Assembly (NCBI GenBank): GCA_050295975.1
Contig: JBNKQR010000006.1
Span: 10,938-74,937, forward strand
Direction: 5' to 3'
DNA from: JAPHTQ01 sp050295975
Lineage (GTDB): Bacteria > Pseudomonadota > Gammaproteobacteria > Thiohalomonadales > Thiohalomonadaceae
Length of the DNA stretch: 64,000 bases
Shown one piece after another: positions 1 to 8,140 of the stretch (the first letter of the stretch is position 1; each line of letters starts with the position of its first letter). A program made the position numbers and the translations under genes. The notes under the pieces were generated by a model. That model was not told where the DNA came from, did no database searches, and worked only from the letters and a program-made list of their open reading frames with translations.

Positions 1-174
1 TGGGTGATCGAGACTGCGGCAGAGAATCACTTCACCGGATAGGAGACCGGGCACAGTGACCTTGCTCTCGCCATCGGGAAAGCGGTGAATTCCGATCAGT
101 GAGAATGGCACATCCAGTGCGGTAGCCATTGCCTCGCCCTGTGCCCGGTAATCTGTAAAGCCGAGTATGCGCAC
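1..174 (-). CDS. Ribose-phosphate pyrophosphokinase-like protein, N-terminal part
   Basis: The first 58 residues are visible and the gene runs off the left edge. They begin VRILGFTDYRAQG and contain HRFPDGESKV, which resembles the conserved N-terminal RFxDGE segment of PRPP synthetases. These enzymes make 5-phosphoribosyl pyrophosphate from ribose 5-phosphate and ATP. The start is a GTG at 174, four bases past the stop of the phosphorylase gene, so the two are almost certainly co-transcribed. The pairing with an AMP/thymidine phosphorylase suggests a role in nucleotide ribose salvage. The spacing before FPDGE is shorter than I would expect for a housekeeping Prs, so it may be a divergent paralogue. 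The catalytic half is not visible. Confidence 0.75.
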   Translation of the reverse strand, partial: MRILGFTDYRAQGEAMATALDVPFSLIGIHRFPDGESKVTVPGLLSGEVILCRSLDHP

Positions 175-177
175 TTG

Positions 178-1731
178 TTAAAATTCCATATAGGTTTGTG
201 TGACCTCTTCCGCCTTGCCGATGCGGTAACCACTGGTTTTATCGGTAAAGGTTTTGGCGAAATGGAAGTCGGACTGATATTCGGCATGGACGCGATAGAG
301 GGGGTCACCCTTCTTTACCTCGTCGCCCAGTTTTTTCAACAGGTCGACCCCGGCCCCCTTATCCATCGGTGCACCGGCGAGGCGCGCCAGCTTGGCCAGA
401 TGGTAGTTGTCGATCTCGATAACGATCCCCCTCTTGTCAGCGCAAACTTCATAGCTGAGATGGCCCGCTACCAGAGGTTCCTCACGCGCCCCCTGGGCTT
501 TGATGATGTCGTGCATCTTTTCCAGTGCGCGACCGGAGTCGAGAATGTCTCGGGCGATTGCGTAGCCGTAACCGCCGCGGACATCCGGGTCAAACTCCAG
601 TACCCGTCCAGCAAGGCGCAGCGCTTTCTGGCGTAGGTCGGAGGGGGCCGCCGGATCATTTTGTAGTACCTGCATCACGTCCCGCGCCTCTAGCACCGGG
701 CCGATACCTCGACCTACCGGTTGGGAACCGTCGGTGACGATTACTTCCAGGTGAATACCCATGCGGTCACCAATGTACTCAAATAGTTTTCGCAACTGCA
801 GCGCTTCCTGCATGTGGCGCACTTTAGCAGTGGGGCCAACCGGAATATCGAGCAGCAGGTGGGTGGAGCCGGCGGCCAGCTTTTTCGACAGGATCGAGGC
901 GACCATCTGTCCCTGGGAGTCGATACCCAAAGGGCGTTCCACCGAAATCAGTACATCATCGGCGGGGGCGAGTCGTGCGGTGCCGCCCCAGGCGAGACAG
1001 GCGCGGTGTTTGCCCACCACCGCGTGCATCTCATCCGGGGTGAGGTTGACCCGGGTCAGAACCTCCATGGTGTCGGCGGTACCTGCCGGAGAGGTGATTG
1101 CGCGGGAAGAGGTCTTGGGGATCATCATGCCGTGGGCGGCAACGATGGGGACCACCAACATGGAAGTGCGGTTGCCGGGGATGCCACCGATGCAGTGCTT
1201 GTCGGCGATGAGTTGTTCTGGCCATTTTAGACGGTCGCCCGATTCGAGCATGGCGCGGGTCAGGTGCAGGATCTCTTCGCGGTCGAGGCCGGTCTGACCC
1301 GAGGCAACCAGGAAGGCCGCCATCTCCATTTTGGAGTAGCGGTTGTTAACGATGTCCTGGGTGATGGCGCTGAGGTCGTCCCAGTTGAGCCGTTCGCCGT
1401 TAATCTTGCGCCGCACCGCGTCCATCGATGGAGGCAGTTCTGCCTGGGCGACACTGATGGGATGACCGGCTGGGAGTCCCAACTGTTCGAAGGCCTGTTC
1501 AGAGAGACCGAGCTCGCAGAGGCCGACTATCGATTCGTCGTCCACCACATTAAGCACAGCGAAGATGTGTTTGCCATCCGCGCGGATCTGCACCTTGGTC
1601 AGTGCCTGAAATCCCTCGGCGCGATAGAACTCACACTCGCGGTGCATATAAGCAACGTTCTCACGGTAGGTATCGATGGCGACCCGCCGCAAATGGAGCT
1701 TGCCGTTCCTTCCGGTTTCGTTCTCGCTCAT
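178..1731 (-). CDS. AMP phosphorylase / thymidine phosphorylase family protein
   Basis: This 517-residue protein belongs to the long form of the nucleoside phosphorylase II family, which includes archaeal AMP phosphorylase. Members split nucleoside monophosphates or pyrimidine nucleosides with phosphate. An extra N-terminal domain (about 1-95) precedes the glycosyltransferase domain, and the phosphate-binding segment KTSSRAITSPAGTAD lies near residue 210. The short DeoA (about 440 residues) lacks the N-terminal domain. The reading frame continues without a break to a stop 3 bases before the PRPP-synthetase-like gene. AMP phosphorylase is the better guess from length and neighbour, but the exact substrate cannot be read from sequence. 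No strong ribosome-binding site precedes the ATG. Confidence 0.85.
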   Translation of the reverse strand: MSENETGRNGKLHLRRVAIDTYRENVAYMHRECEFYRAEGFQALTKVQIRADGKHIFAVLNVVDDESIVGLCELGLSEQAFEQLGLPAGHPISVAQAELPPSMDAVRRKINGERLNWDDLSAITQDIVNNRYSKMEMAAFLVASGQTGLDREEILHLTRAMLESGDRLKWPEQLIADKHCIGGIPGNRTSMLVVPIVAAHGMMIPKTSSRAITSPAGTADTMEVLTRVNLTPDEMHAVVGKHRACLAWGGTARLAPADDVLISVERPLGIDSQGQMVASILSKKLAAGSTHLLLDIPVGPTAKVRHMQEALQLRKLFEYIGDRMGIHLEVIVTDGSQPVGRGIGPVLEARDVMQVLQNDPAAPSDLRQKALRLAGRVLEFDPDVRGGYGYAIARDILDSGRALEKMHDIIKAQGAREEPLVAGHLSYEVCADKRGIVIEIDNYHLAKLARLAGAPMDKGAGVDLLKKLGDEVKKGDPLYRVHAEYQSDFHFAKTFTDKTSGYRIGKAEEVTQTYMEF

Positions 1732-1763
1732 ACTTTGAGATTAACACAGGCTCAGAAAAGCGA

Positions 1764-1796
1764 AACCGCCCGGGCTGTATCCAGCACCGGGCGGTT
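1764..1796 (-). terminator. Intrinsic terminator after the M4 protease gene
   Basis: A perfect 10-bp stem (AACCGCCCGG / CCGGGCGGTT, loop 13 bases) lies between the protease stop and the phosphorylase start. On the minus strand it is followed by a T-rich stretch (TTTCGCTTTTC). It separates protease transcription from the phosphorylase gene. Confidence 0.75.
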
Positions 1797-1817
1797 CCAT
1801 ACGGGTTATGCCACCGT

Positions 1818-4139
1818 TTAGGTGGTGAGTTTGAAACGTCTGCGCAGAGGTAGTAGCAACAGGCCAAGGAGCAGGAACGGCCAGCCTAGGGCGCCGAAGC
1901 CACTGCTGCTATCGCTTTTTGCGCTGGTCAAACAGGTATAGACACCAACGTCGTCAAGGAACCACCCCAGGTATTGAATCCCATTATCGCTGCCTACACG
2001 CCAGCGGAATTGTACGGTTTTTCCGCGCATTCCATTCAGGTCTACCAGGGATGAAACATAACCGTGACTGCTACCAGAGAAAGCGCGACGTCCTCCAAGA
2101 GGATTTCCAAAGGCACTGAAAAGTGTTGCGTTATATGACTGACCGGCTGCAATCAAACCACCGGCATCGCTCCAGCTTACTCCGCTGTCAGTACTGTATT
2201 CCAGAACACCACCATCATAGAAGCCACCTGGATCGTATTCAAAATCGAAGGCGTGCCTGAAATGGAGGAAAGGGTTTTGTGTCGGTACCGTAAGACTAAT
2301 AGATGCCCTCAGATCGCTGGCGGTTGTCGGGCTTTCGCCAAACAGGGATTCCGTGCCGGAGGTTGCATATGTGCCATATGTCGGTCCATATACGGTGTTC
2401 CAGTTCACCCAGTTGGTGGAACCTGAGGCAATAGAGAGGGTCCAGTTACCCAGACCTGCCTCAATATCGTCGAGGAAGGTGTTCGCTACAGGAGCAAACC
2501 CGCCGGGACAGACAGAAGCATCAGGATTGAATTTGGCTCCGGGCTGTCGATCCATTTCGACCGCTTTTGTGGCATTTTTCACTTGAGTGCAATCGCTGCT
2601 TGTTATCCCGGCGGTGCCGATGAGGTTTTGGCAGCTCTGATTAAGTGCGTTGTAGAGATCGAAGTAGTCGGAAGCGGTGGTCAACATGTTGGTCTGTACG
2701 TCGTAATAGATCTTGGCCACCTTGGTGATGCCGATACCTGTTATTGTGCGGCCATTAAAGGTGTCGCCATCCACCATGAGATAGACCGCTTTATTGTTAA
2801 TGCCGCTGTTAGTGTGTACCCCACCATTATCATCAGCATCTTTCCAATAGTTGACGCTACTCATTTTGTCCGGATCGCCATAGACCGTTGGGTCCTTCAT
2901 ACTGCGGATGGCACCGACCATACCACTGACATTAAGGTCTTCACCCATCAACCAGCGATCAGTGGCGGTATCACTTCCGCTACTGTTACTGAGATCGACA
3001 AACTCACCCCACACATCTGAGAGGGATTCGTTAATGGCGCCTGACTGGTAGTAGTAGAAGAGATTGGATGTATTCTCTGTTACACCGTGGGTCAGTTCAT
3101 GGGCGACCACATCATCGACAACCAGACCGGCACAATAGACCATCTGTGTGCCATCCCAGTAGGCATTCGGACATTCTCCAAACGCGTAATAATTTACAGA
3201 TGAGGTGATAACTCCACCGGCGTTATCGATACCGTCTCGACCATGATTGGTGGAATAAAAGCTGTAGGTGTCGCTGGCAAAAAGATGCGCACTTACAGCA
3301 TCGGCAATACCTGAACCAGCACAAGTAGGATCCATGACCTCATTACAGAGTAAGTTGCCGGGTAGTGTTGAGCTGTTGTTCGCATTGTAGGTTGCACGAT
3401 TTAGTGCAGTATCAATCTGATTGAAGTGCAGACTGATATTTCCACGTTGAGCATCAATCAAAATAAGTTCACGAATTGGTTGTAACGTCTTGCTGGAAAC
3501 CTCAACACGCCAAACCAGTTTGGCTGGAGAGGTATCAGGGCTAATTAGTCGTGGGTCGTATACCGAAAGGAGAGGGGCAGATGCGATAAGCGTGGTAGTG
3601 TTGGTGTTATGCCATTTCGCGACAGCTGCCAGAGCAGTATTACTTGCTTGTTGCGCTGTGATGGTGGCAGTGGTCGGAACGGCCAGCTTAGGTGAAACTT
3701 CACCATTAACGGAGAGCAGGCCATTGTTCTGGCTGAGATTGACGATTAACTCACCACCAATAACCGGAATACCGTTGTAATTCTGCTGATAGCGTACGAC
3801 AGAACGACCGTTATTCGTGGTCTTGATAGACTTCTGGCTTAGTTCTTTCGCTGGGTTGCTCAGGCCAAACATTGTTCCGTAAGCATTCAGTGCATCCATA
3901 GCCGCGGCGGATGCACTTTGCGCTGTCCCTGTGCCGGGTAGAGCAATGGTCTTGCCCGTACTACTGCCGATGAAATTGGTTTTCCCAGTTAGCCGGTGAT
4001 GGACAACTTGTGCGCCCTGTGCAATCAGGGATTGCTCAGTGAGCGCTGTGGCATCATTGGCGGAAACCGTACCGCTACCCAGCATTAGGGCCGTCACGCA
4101 AACGGCAATGCTGGTCTGGATGTTGTTGGCAAGGAACAT
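1818..4139 (-). CDS. Secreted M4 (thermolysin/vibriolysin-like) metalloprotease with GlyGly-CTERM-like tail
   Basis: 773 residues. A signal peptide (about 1-27) is followed by an FTP/PepSY-type propeptide (about 40-235) and an M4 zinc protease domain. The zinc and catalytic motif HELTH is at 347-351, the third zinc ligand lies in NESLSD (370-375), and the proton-donor His is in HTNSGINNKA (442 onward). A C-terminal beta-rich region (about 555-735) precedes a small/Gly-rich patch, a hydrophobic stretch and an RRR cluster at the very end. That order is the GlyGly-CTERM sorting-signal layout of type II secretion substrates. GGAGG stands 8 bases before the ATG. The emfourin-like gene is 42 bases upstream on the same strand, and a terminator follows. 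A rhombosortase gene lies at 45879-46487. Confidence 0.93.
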   Translation of the reverse strand: MFLANNIQTSIAVCVTALMLGSGTVSANDATALTEQSLIAQGAQVVHHRLTGKTNFIGSSTGKTIALPGTGTAQSASAAAMDALNAYGTMFGLSNPAKELSQKSIKTTNNGRSVVRYQQNYNGIPVIGGELIVNLSQNNGLLSVNGEVSPKLAVPTTATITAQQASNTALAAVAKWHNTNTTTLIASAPLLSVYDPRLISPDTSPAKLVWRVEVSSKTLQPIRELILIDAQRGNISLHFNQIDTALNRATYNANNSSTLPGNLLCNEVMDPTCAGSGIADAVSAHLFASDTYSFYSTNHGRDGIDNAGGVITSSVNYYAFGECPNAYWDGTQMVYCAGLVVDDVVAHELTHGVTENTSNLFYYYQSGAINESLSDVWGEFVDLSNSSGSDTATDRWLMGEDLNVSGMVGAIRSMKDPTVYGDPDKMSSVNYWKDADDNGGVHTNSGINNKAVYLMVDGDTFNGRTITGIGITKVAKIYYDVQTNMLTTASDYFDLYNALNQSCQNLIGTAGITSSDCTQVKNATKAVEMDRQPGAKFNPDASVCPGGFAPVANTFLDDIEAGLGNWTLSIASGSTNWVNWNTVYGPTYGTYATSGTESLFGESPTTASDLRASISLTVPTQNPFLHFRHAFDFEYDPGGFYDGGVLEYSTDSGVSWSDAGGLIAAGQSYNATLFSAFGNPLGGRRAFSGSSHGYVSSLVDLNGMRGKTVQFRWRVGSDNGIQYLGWFLDDVGVYTCLTSAKSDSSSGFGALGWPFLLLGLLLLPLRRRFKLTT

Positions 4140-4181
4140 GCTGTACTACCTCCGCGTCAAAGCTATCTACTTATAATATCC

Positions 4182-4676
4182 TTATTTTTGAGAAAAACTT
4201 TCCTGTATGAGTGGCAAAATTTGTGACAAAAGGTTGGCGTAGGGTTGTGCCAGTCCGTCGCCGCTATGGGTGGTGACTTTATAGCTTTTTCCGTCAACCG
4301 TGGCATCCATTTTCATTTCAATACAGTCTGCACAGCGACCAGGAAAGGAAGGCCCGCTCTGTGGTGGTGTATCCTCCAGCACCATCACCGTTTTCTCAAG
4401 TTTGGCAAGCTGTTCTACCGTTAGTTTGCCAGCTTTATGTCCCAGTCGTCGATCACTGGCTTGCCACTTCCCATTCTCTTCAATGGTGATTTGTCGCCGC
4501 ATACCTGCAAACCCACCACTGATAGATAACATAATTGTCCAGCTATTGGGGGTTGCTGATGGCGCTTTGCCCTGCTCGGTAGCCATTGGCTGGCTATTAC
4601 TGTTACTGCAGCCAATAAGCAGGGCAAGTGGTAGAAGCAGGGGTATCAGGCAAACTGCTCTGGTTCTGAAGTCCAT
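4182..4676 (-). CDS. Emfourin-like lipoprotein, putative M4 protease inhibitor
   Basis: 164 residues from the ATG at 4676. A lipoprotein signal ends in LALLIGC, predicting a lipid-anchored periplasmic or outer-membrane protein. The mature part contains SGGFAGMRRQITI, then a Leu-rich helix-like segment (LTVEQLAKLEKTV), a Cys pair and a short C-terminal beta/helix region. The SGGFAG core followed by this layout matches my recollection of the emfourin family, small inhibitors of protealysin-like M4 proteases that are often encoded beside the protease. Here the gene directly precedes an M4 protease, which strongly supports the call. The frame extends upstream to 4763, but the lipobox position and a GGAG before 4676 favour the shorter start. 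Inhibition itself is inferred. Confidence 0.72.
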   Translation of the reverse strand: MDFRTRAVCLIPLLLPLALLIGCSNSNSQPMATEQGKAPSATPNSWTIMLSISGGFAGMRRQITIEENGKWQASDRRLGHKAGKLTVEQLAKLEKTVMVLEDTPPQSGPSFPGRCADCIEMKMDATVDGKSYKVTTHSGDGLAQPYANLLSQILPLIQESFSQK

Positions 4677-4724
4677 AGGTGACCAGCTCCACAAGTAACA
4701 CAGGCCTTTGAGCACATCATCGAG

Positions 4725-4754
4725 ACCATACCTGTCCCCGGCGTCGCCTGGCAA
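4725..4754 (-). promoter_or_regulatory. Candidate sigma70 promoter for emfourin-like/M4 protease pair
   Basis: On the minus strand, TTGCCA (4749-4754) and TATGGT (4725-4730) are separated by 18 bases. They lie about 50 bases upstream of the chosen lipoprotein start. The match is moderate and made by eye. It would place the transcription start inside the longer upstream frame, consistent with the ATG at 4676. Confidence 0.35.
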
Positions 4755-4832
4755 GTGAATCACATATTTTTGACAGGGAAGGTAGGGATATTTTAGACGG
4801 CAGATAGCCGTTAGCGGTGAAGCTTAAATAGT

Positions 4833-5519
4833 TCAGGCCATGCCTAGCCAGTAGACGACTCCGGCGCAGATACCCAGCAATACAAAAGCACGCAGTAAAC
4901 TACTGCCATGGACCTCTTCGACAGGTTTATCGGAGGGAAGGGCCTTGTAGCCGGTAAACATGGCCGGTAGAAGGTTGTCGCCCTTGAACAGCTTGTGCCA
5001 TACAACGGCGGCAACATGCAGACCCGCCATAATCAGAAGGATATGGAAAATATCTTCGTGTAGACCGGTGAGTAAGTCACTGGTCTCCTTCGAGACGAGA
5101 TAAGCCAGTGGCCCATCGAACATAACATCGTCGTTGGCAAAGAGTCCCAGTACAGACTGAGTCAGAACCAGTAGCAACAGGGTGAGCACCATCCAGCCGC
5201 CTAGAGGATTGTGTCCTGCCTCGAAGCGCGACTCTTTTTCAAAAAGGGAAGGGAGGTAAGAGAGTACCGTGCGTGGTCCCTTAAGGAAATTTGTGAAGCG
5301 GGCGTAATGGCTACCAACGAATCCCCACATTAAACGAAACAACACCAGGCCCAGCAGCACGAGTCCAAGCTTGGCATGCAGTTCGATCTTGTCGTCCAAC
5401 ACCTCTGCGGTGATGAACAACGAAACGAAAAGTGCCAGTTGGGTCCAGTGGAACAGGCGTACGGGTATATCCCAGATCAGGACACGACTTCGGCTGGTAT
5501 TGTTTGGCTGATTATCCAT
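4833..5519 (-). CDS. Cytochrome b561-family membrane protein
   Basis: 228 residues with four to five hydrophobic segments. The opening WDIPVRLFHWTQLALF resembles the b561/Ni-Fe-hydrogenase cytochrome b start, where the His of RLFHW is a haem ligand. Further His residues in membrane segments (IELHAKLG, GLHEDIFHILL, AGLHVAAVVWHKLF) fit a di-haem b-type cytochrome. It probably passes electrons between quinol and a periplasmic cytochrome. The cytochrome c' gene lies 65 bases upstream on the same strand, so that protein is the natural partner. It is one of the common 'cytochrome b/b6 domain' proteins and not a hydrogenase subunit by context, since no hydrogenase genes are present. Confidence 0.88.
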   Translation of the reverse strand: MDNQPNNTSRSRVLIWDIPVRLFHWTQLALFVSLFITAEVLDDKIELHAKLGLVLLGLVLFRLMWGFVGSHYARFTNFLKGPRTVLSYLPSLFEKESRFEAGHNPLGGWMVLTLLLLVLTQSVLGLFANDDVMFDGPLAYLVSKETSDLLTGLHEDIFHILLIMAGLHVAAVVWHKLFKGDNLLPAMFTGYKALPSDKPVEEVHGSSLLRAFVLLGICAGVVYWLGMA

Positions 5520-5584
5520 TGCCTTGACTATGTGAGGTGGGTGAACAGGTCAGGCCGCACGAATATGCAGCCCGACCATTTGGA

Positions 5585-6031
5585 TTACTTCTCTTTGTAT
5601 TCCTTGTGACAGGATTTACAGGTTTTGGCGACCTTGCCGAATTGAATCTTCATCGCCTTCTCATCGCCACTTTGTGTCGCTTTGGCCAGATCGGCAACCT
5701 TCATCTTGAACACATCGGCCTCGGACTTGAAGTCATCGGCCTTTTCCCAAACTGCAGGTTTTGACTCGCTGCCCTTCTGTGAGTTGGGGATGAAGAATTC
5801 CCACGGCATTTTCGACAGCGCTTCCAGATTGGCAGCACGTAGGGTGAACTCACCCTTGTCGAAAGGAATCTTGCCCTTCGCCATTGCGCCCATTGGGCCT
5901 AGGTTCGTGGCAATCAGGATGAAAGCTGATTTTCGCGCCTTGATCGCGCTTTTGATCGGATCGCGAGCAAAGGCCGTGCTGGCACTGCCCAGGGCGATAA
6001 CAGCGGCGAGAGCGATAACACTTTTCCTCAT
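5585..6031 (-). CDS. Cytochrome c' (class II c-type cytochrome)
   Basis: 148 residues. A signal peptide (about 1-22, ending STAFA) is followed by a helical domain with the haem-attachment motif CKSCH near the C-terminus, which is the class II arrangement. Such cytochromes are periplasmic four-helix bundles that bind NO or move electrons. I chose the ATG at 6031 because GGAG lies 9 bases upstream and the signal peptide then starts MRKSVIALAA; the open frame runs further, to 6172. The gene precedes the b561 cytochrome and probably forms an operon with it. Maturation of the haem would need the Ccm system encoded at the other end of the window. Confidence 0.9.
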   Translation of the reverse strand: MRKSVIALAAVIALGSASTAFARDPIKSAIKARKSAFILIATNLGPMGAMAKGKIPFDKGEFTLRAANLEALSKMPWEFFIPNSQKGSESKPAVWEKADDFKSEADVFKMKVADLAKATQSGDEKAMKIQFGKVAKTCKSCHKEYKEK

Positions 6032-6300
6032 AACTAAATTCTCCATTTCGTTGATGTTTCGGTTGGGGGGAGTCTCAGGGGGGGAGTATCCACTACCCAG
6101 TCTGAAATTTGCCTGAAGGATTAAACCACTGCTTCTGTCGGGAATAAAGATGATGCAGTCGCATCTTTGCATTTCTTTGCGTCTGTCTGGCTGAGGTATG
6201 CCAATGGGCGCGATCTGGGCAGAATCTCCACATATCCGCTATGCTGTTGATGATTCACGTAAACCTCACAAAATGGACCAACTGACAAGGAGAGTACGAA

Positions 6301-6570
6301 ATGCATTTACTTTGTGGAACTTGTAAAGACGTTGCGGAAAAAGCTATCGGTGCCATGCCGGAAGATCTGACCTGTGCAGCGGCGGTGGCAGGTGTCGTTG
6401 CTGCTATAGAGCTTGCCGGAGGAGGCCCTGAAGACCCTGTAGCCGATGCGCTTGCTGCCGTGGCCGCCGCTGTGGTGGAGGAGGAGTGTGAAAAACACGG
6501 TTGGCCGTGGATTCACTCGCATCGTAAGGAGATTGCCGAGGTGTTGTGTAAGGCGGCTGATCTTTGCTAA
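6301..6570 (+). CDS. Small six-cysteine alpha-helical protein, unknown function
   Basis: 89 residues, not a family I recognise. It has six cysteines (5, 8, 25, 63, 83, 89), an Ala/Glu-rich helical middle with a Gly-Gly-Gly-Pro break, and no signal peptide. AGGAG lies 8 bases before the ATG and a strong terminator follows 30 bases after the stop, so it looks like an expressed single-gene unit. The spacing CxxC at the start and Cx5C at the end recalls saposin-fold proteins, but the two middle cysteines are much further apart than in saposins. Metal binding or a disulfide-rich fold are both possible. It is divergent to cytochrome c', with 269 bases between them. Confidence 0.7.
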   Translation: MHLLCGTCKDVAEKAIGAMPEDLTCAAAVAGVVAAIELAGGGPEDPVADALAAVAAAVVEEECEKHGWPWIHSHRKEIAEVLCKAADLC

Positions 6571-6599
6571 CGTTTGAATCGCCTGCTAAACGCACAGTA

Positions 6600-6634
6600 A
6601 TGATAAAGGCCCCAACAGGGGCCTTTATCATTTT
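6600..6634 (+). terminator. Strong intrinsic terminator
   Basis: A perfect 14-bp stem (6600-6613 with 6618-6631, loop AACA) is followed by TTTTCC. It closes the six-Cys gene. The stem ends in an A/T run on both strands, so it could act in either direction. Confidence 0.9.
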
Positions 6635-6772
6635 CCTGCTCCACTTTCTTATCTCCAGTGTGTGAACTCATGTGGGACCCACGAAATAGTTGAAGGGGCT
6701 TTAATTCTCCCGCGGTGGGCTATACCTATTCCTAGGCACCGCATTCACCATAAATCTAAAAGGAGCTTTTCC

Positions 6773-7849
6773 ATGCCCGCCAACGCCGCCCCTCTGTTTG
6801 ATTCTGTCAAATTGGGAGATCTTACCCTTCCCAACCGTTTTGTAATGGCCCCACTAACCCGTTGCCGGGCAATTAACCATATTCCAAACGACCTGATGGC
6901 GGAGTATTACGAGCAGCGTGCCAGCGCCGGGTTAGTGATCACAGAATGTACGATGGTGATTGAGGGGACCTCCTCATTTGGTAATGACCCTGGTATTTAC
7001 TCAGCGGAGCAGATTGAAGGCTGGAAGAAGACCACCGATGCCGTGCACAAGGCGGGTGGACGGATCTTCATGCAGATATGGCACGCTGGCCGCGCCGCGC
7101 ATCCGCTACTCAACAGTGGTAAAGAGTGTGTGGCACCGAGTGCCCTTGCCATTGAGAGCGAAACCTACACACCTGAAGGGAAGAAGCCCTATACCGTTCC
7201 ACACGCACTGACCAAGGCGGAGATCGTCGACATTGTGCAGGATTTCCGCAAGGGTGCCGCCAATGCCATCGCTGCGGGTTTTGACGGTGTTGAAGTGCAT
7301 GGGGCCAATGGTTATCTGATTGATCAGTTTTTGCGTGATGGTTCTAACCAACGTACTGACGAGTACGGTGGCTCACCGGAAAACCGTGCCCGCTTCCTGA
7401 CAGAAGTGCTTGAAGCCGTAACCAGTGAAATTGGTAGCCAACGGGTGGGTCTACGTCTCTCCCCGTTGAACAGTTTTAACAGTATGCAAGATAGTGACCC
7501 CGCTGGCTGGACCCGTTTCCTGGCCGAATACCTGAACAGATTTGAACTGGCCTATCTGCATCTGATGCGGGCGGATTTCTTCGGTGTGCAGCAGGCGGAT
7601 GTGGTGAGCATTGCCCGTGAAAACTACAAAGGTCATCTGATGGTGAATATGGGTTACAGCGCAGAAGAGGCCGCTCAGGTGATAAGTGATAAGGTCGCCG
7701 ATTCCGTGGCCTTTGGTACGGCCTTTCTGGCTAATCCAGATCTGCCTGCCCGTGTTAAAGCGGGTGCGGAGCTCAATGCTCCGGATCAGGATACTTTCTA
7801 CACGGCAGATGCAAAAGGGTATACCGACTATCCGTTTATGTCTTCCTAG
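6773..7849 (+). CDS. Old yellow enzyme family FMN-dependent ene-reductase (NemA-like)
   Basis: 358 residues from the ATG at 6773, chosen because AAGGAG lies 8 bases upstream; the frame is open back to 6662. It is a TIM barrel of the OYE family. The N-terminus NRFVMAPLTR, the substrate/NADPH-site segment VEVHGANGYLIDQFL, RTDEYGGS and the C-terminal AFLANPDL and YTDYPF are all hallmark stretches. The HGAN variant of the His-His/His-Asn pair is the one typical of bacterial alkene reductases. Enzymes of this type reduce activated C=C bonds, maleimides and nitro compounds with NADPH. It appears to be transcribed alone. Length and motifs are complete. Confidence 0.93.
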   Translation: MPANAAPLFDSVKLGDLTLPNRFVMAPLTRCRAINHIPNDLMAEYYEQRASAGLVITECTMVIEGTSSFGNDPGIYSAEQIEGWKKTTDAVHKAGGRIFMQIWHAGRAAHPLLNSGKECVAPSALAIESETYTPEGKKPYTVPHALTKAEIVDIVQDFRKGAANAIAAGFDGVEVHGANGYLIDQFLRDGSNQRTDEYGGSPENRARFLTEVLEAVTSEIGSQRVGLRLSPLNSFNSMQDSDPAGWTRFLAEYLNRFELAYLHLMRADFFGVQQADVVSIARENYKGHLMVNMGYSAEEAAQVISDKVADSVAFGTAFLANPDLPARVKAGAELNAPDQDTFYTADAKGYTDYPFMSS

Positions 7850-7900
7850 TCGACATGGAATGTCTAATCGATATTTTGCATAAGAGCAGTTTTCCAATGT

Positions 7901-8101
7901 ATGGGTGAGACTATGGGGATAGAGTTCATAGAATATTTATTCGGTGGTTTTATCTATTGGCTATCTGCGACATTCCGTGAGAGGAAAAAGCAGGAGTGGG
8001 CTAACAAAGGCAATATGTACAAAATTTATGAAGTGGGTATGTGGGTTACTATTCCATTGGCCACGCTGCTACTGATTGTTGCTGTTGCAGCAAGTAAATG
8101 A
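7901..8101 (+). CDS. Small membrane protein, unknown function
   Basis: Up to 66 residues. It has a hydrophobic N-terminal segment (FIEYLFGGFIYWL), a short charged loop (RERKKQEWANKG) and a C-terminal membrane helix ending in AVAASK. I recognise no family. The stop is followed after only 11 bases by a clean terminator, which argues that this is a real gene. An alternative start is the ATG at 7913 (MGIEFIEYL). No convincing ribosome-binding site was seen for the first ATG. Base composition is more AT-rich than the ene-reductase upstream. Confidence 0.5.
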   Translation: MGETMGIEFIEYLFGGFIYWLSATFRERKKQEWANKGNMYKIYEVGMWVTIPLATLLLIVAVAASK

Positions 8102-8111
8102 ATTCAGCTAC

Positions 8112-8139
8112 AGAGGTCCTACTAGGACCTCTCCGTTTT
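8112..8139 (+). terminator. Intrinsic terminator after the small membrane protein
   Basis: Stem AGAGGTCCT / AGGACCTCT with loop ACT (8112-8132), followed by CCGTTTTA. Confidence 0.75.
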
Positions 8140-8140
8140 A

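Noticed and set aside
4764..4800. TTGACA-like box on the plus strand near 4773
   Set aside because: No plus-strand gene lies downstream before 6301.
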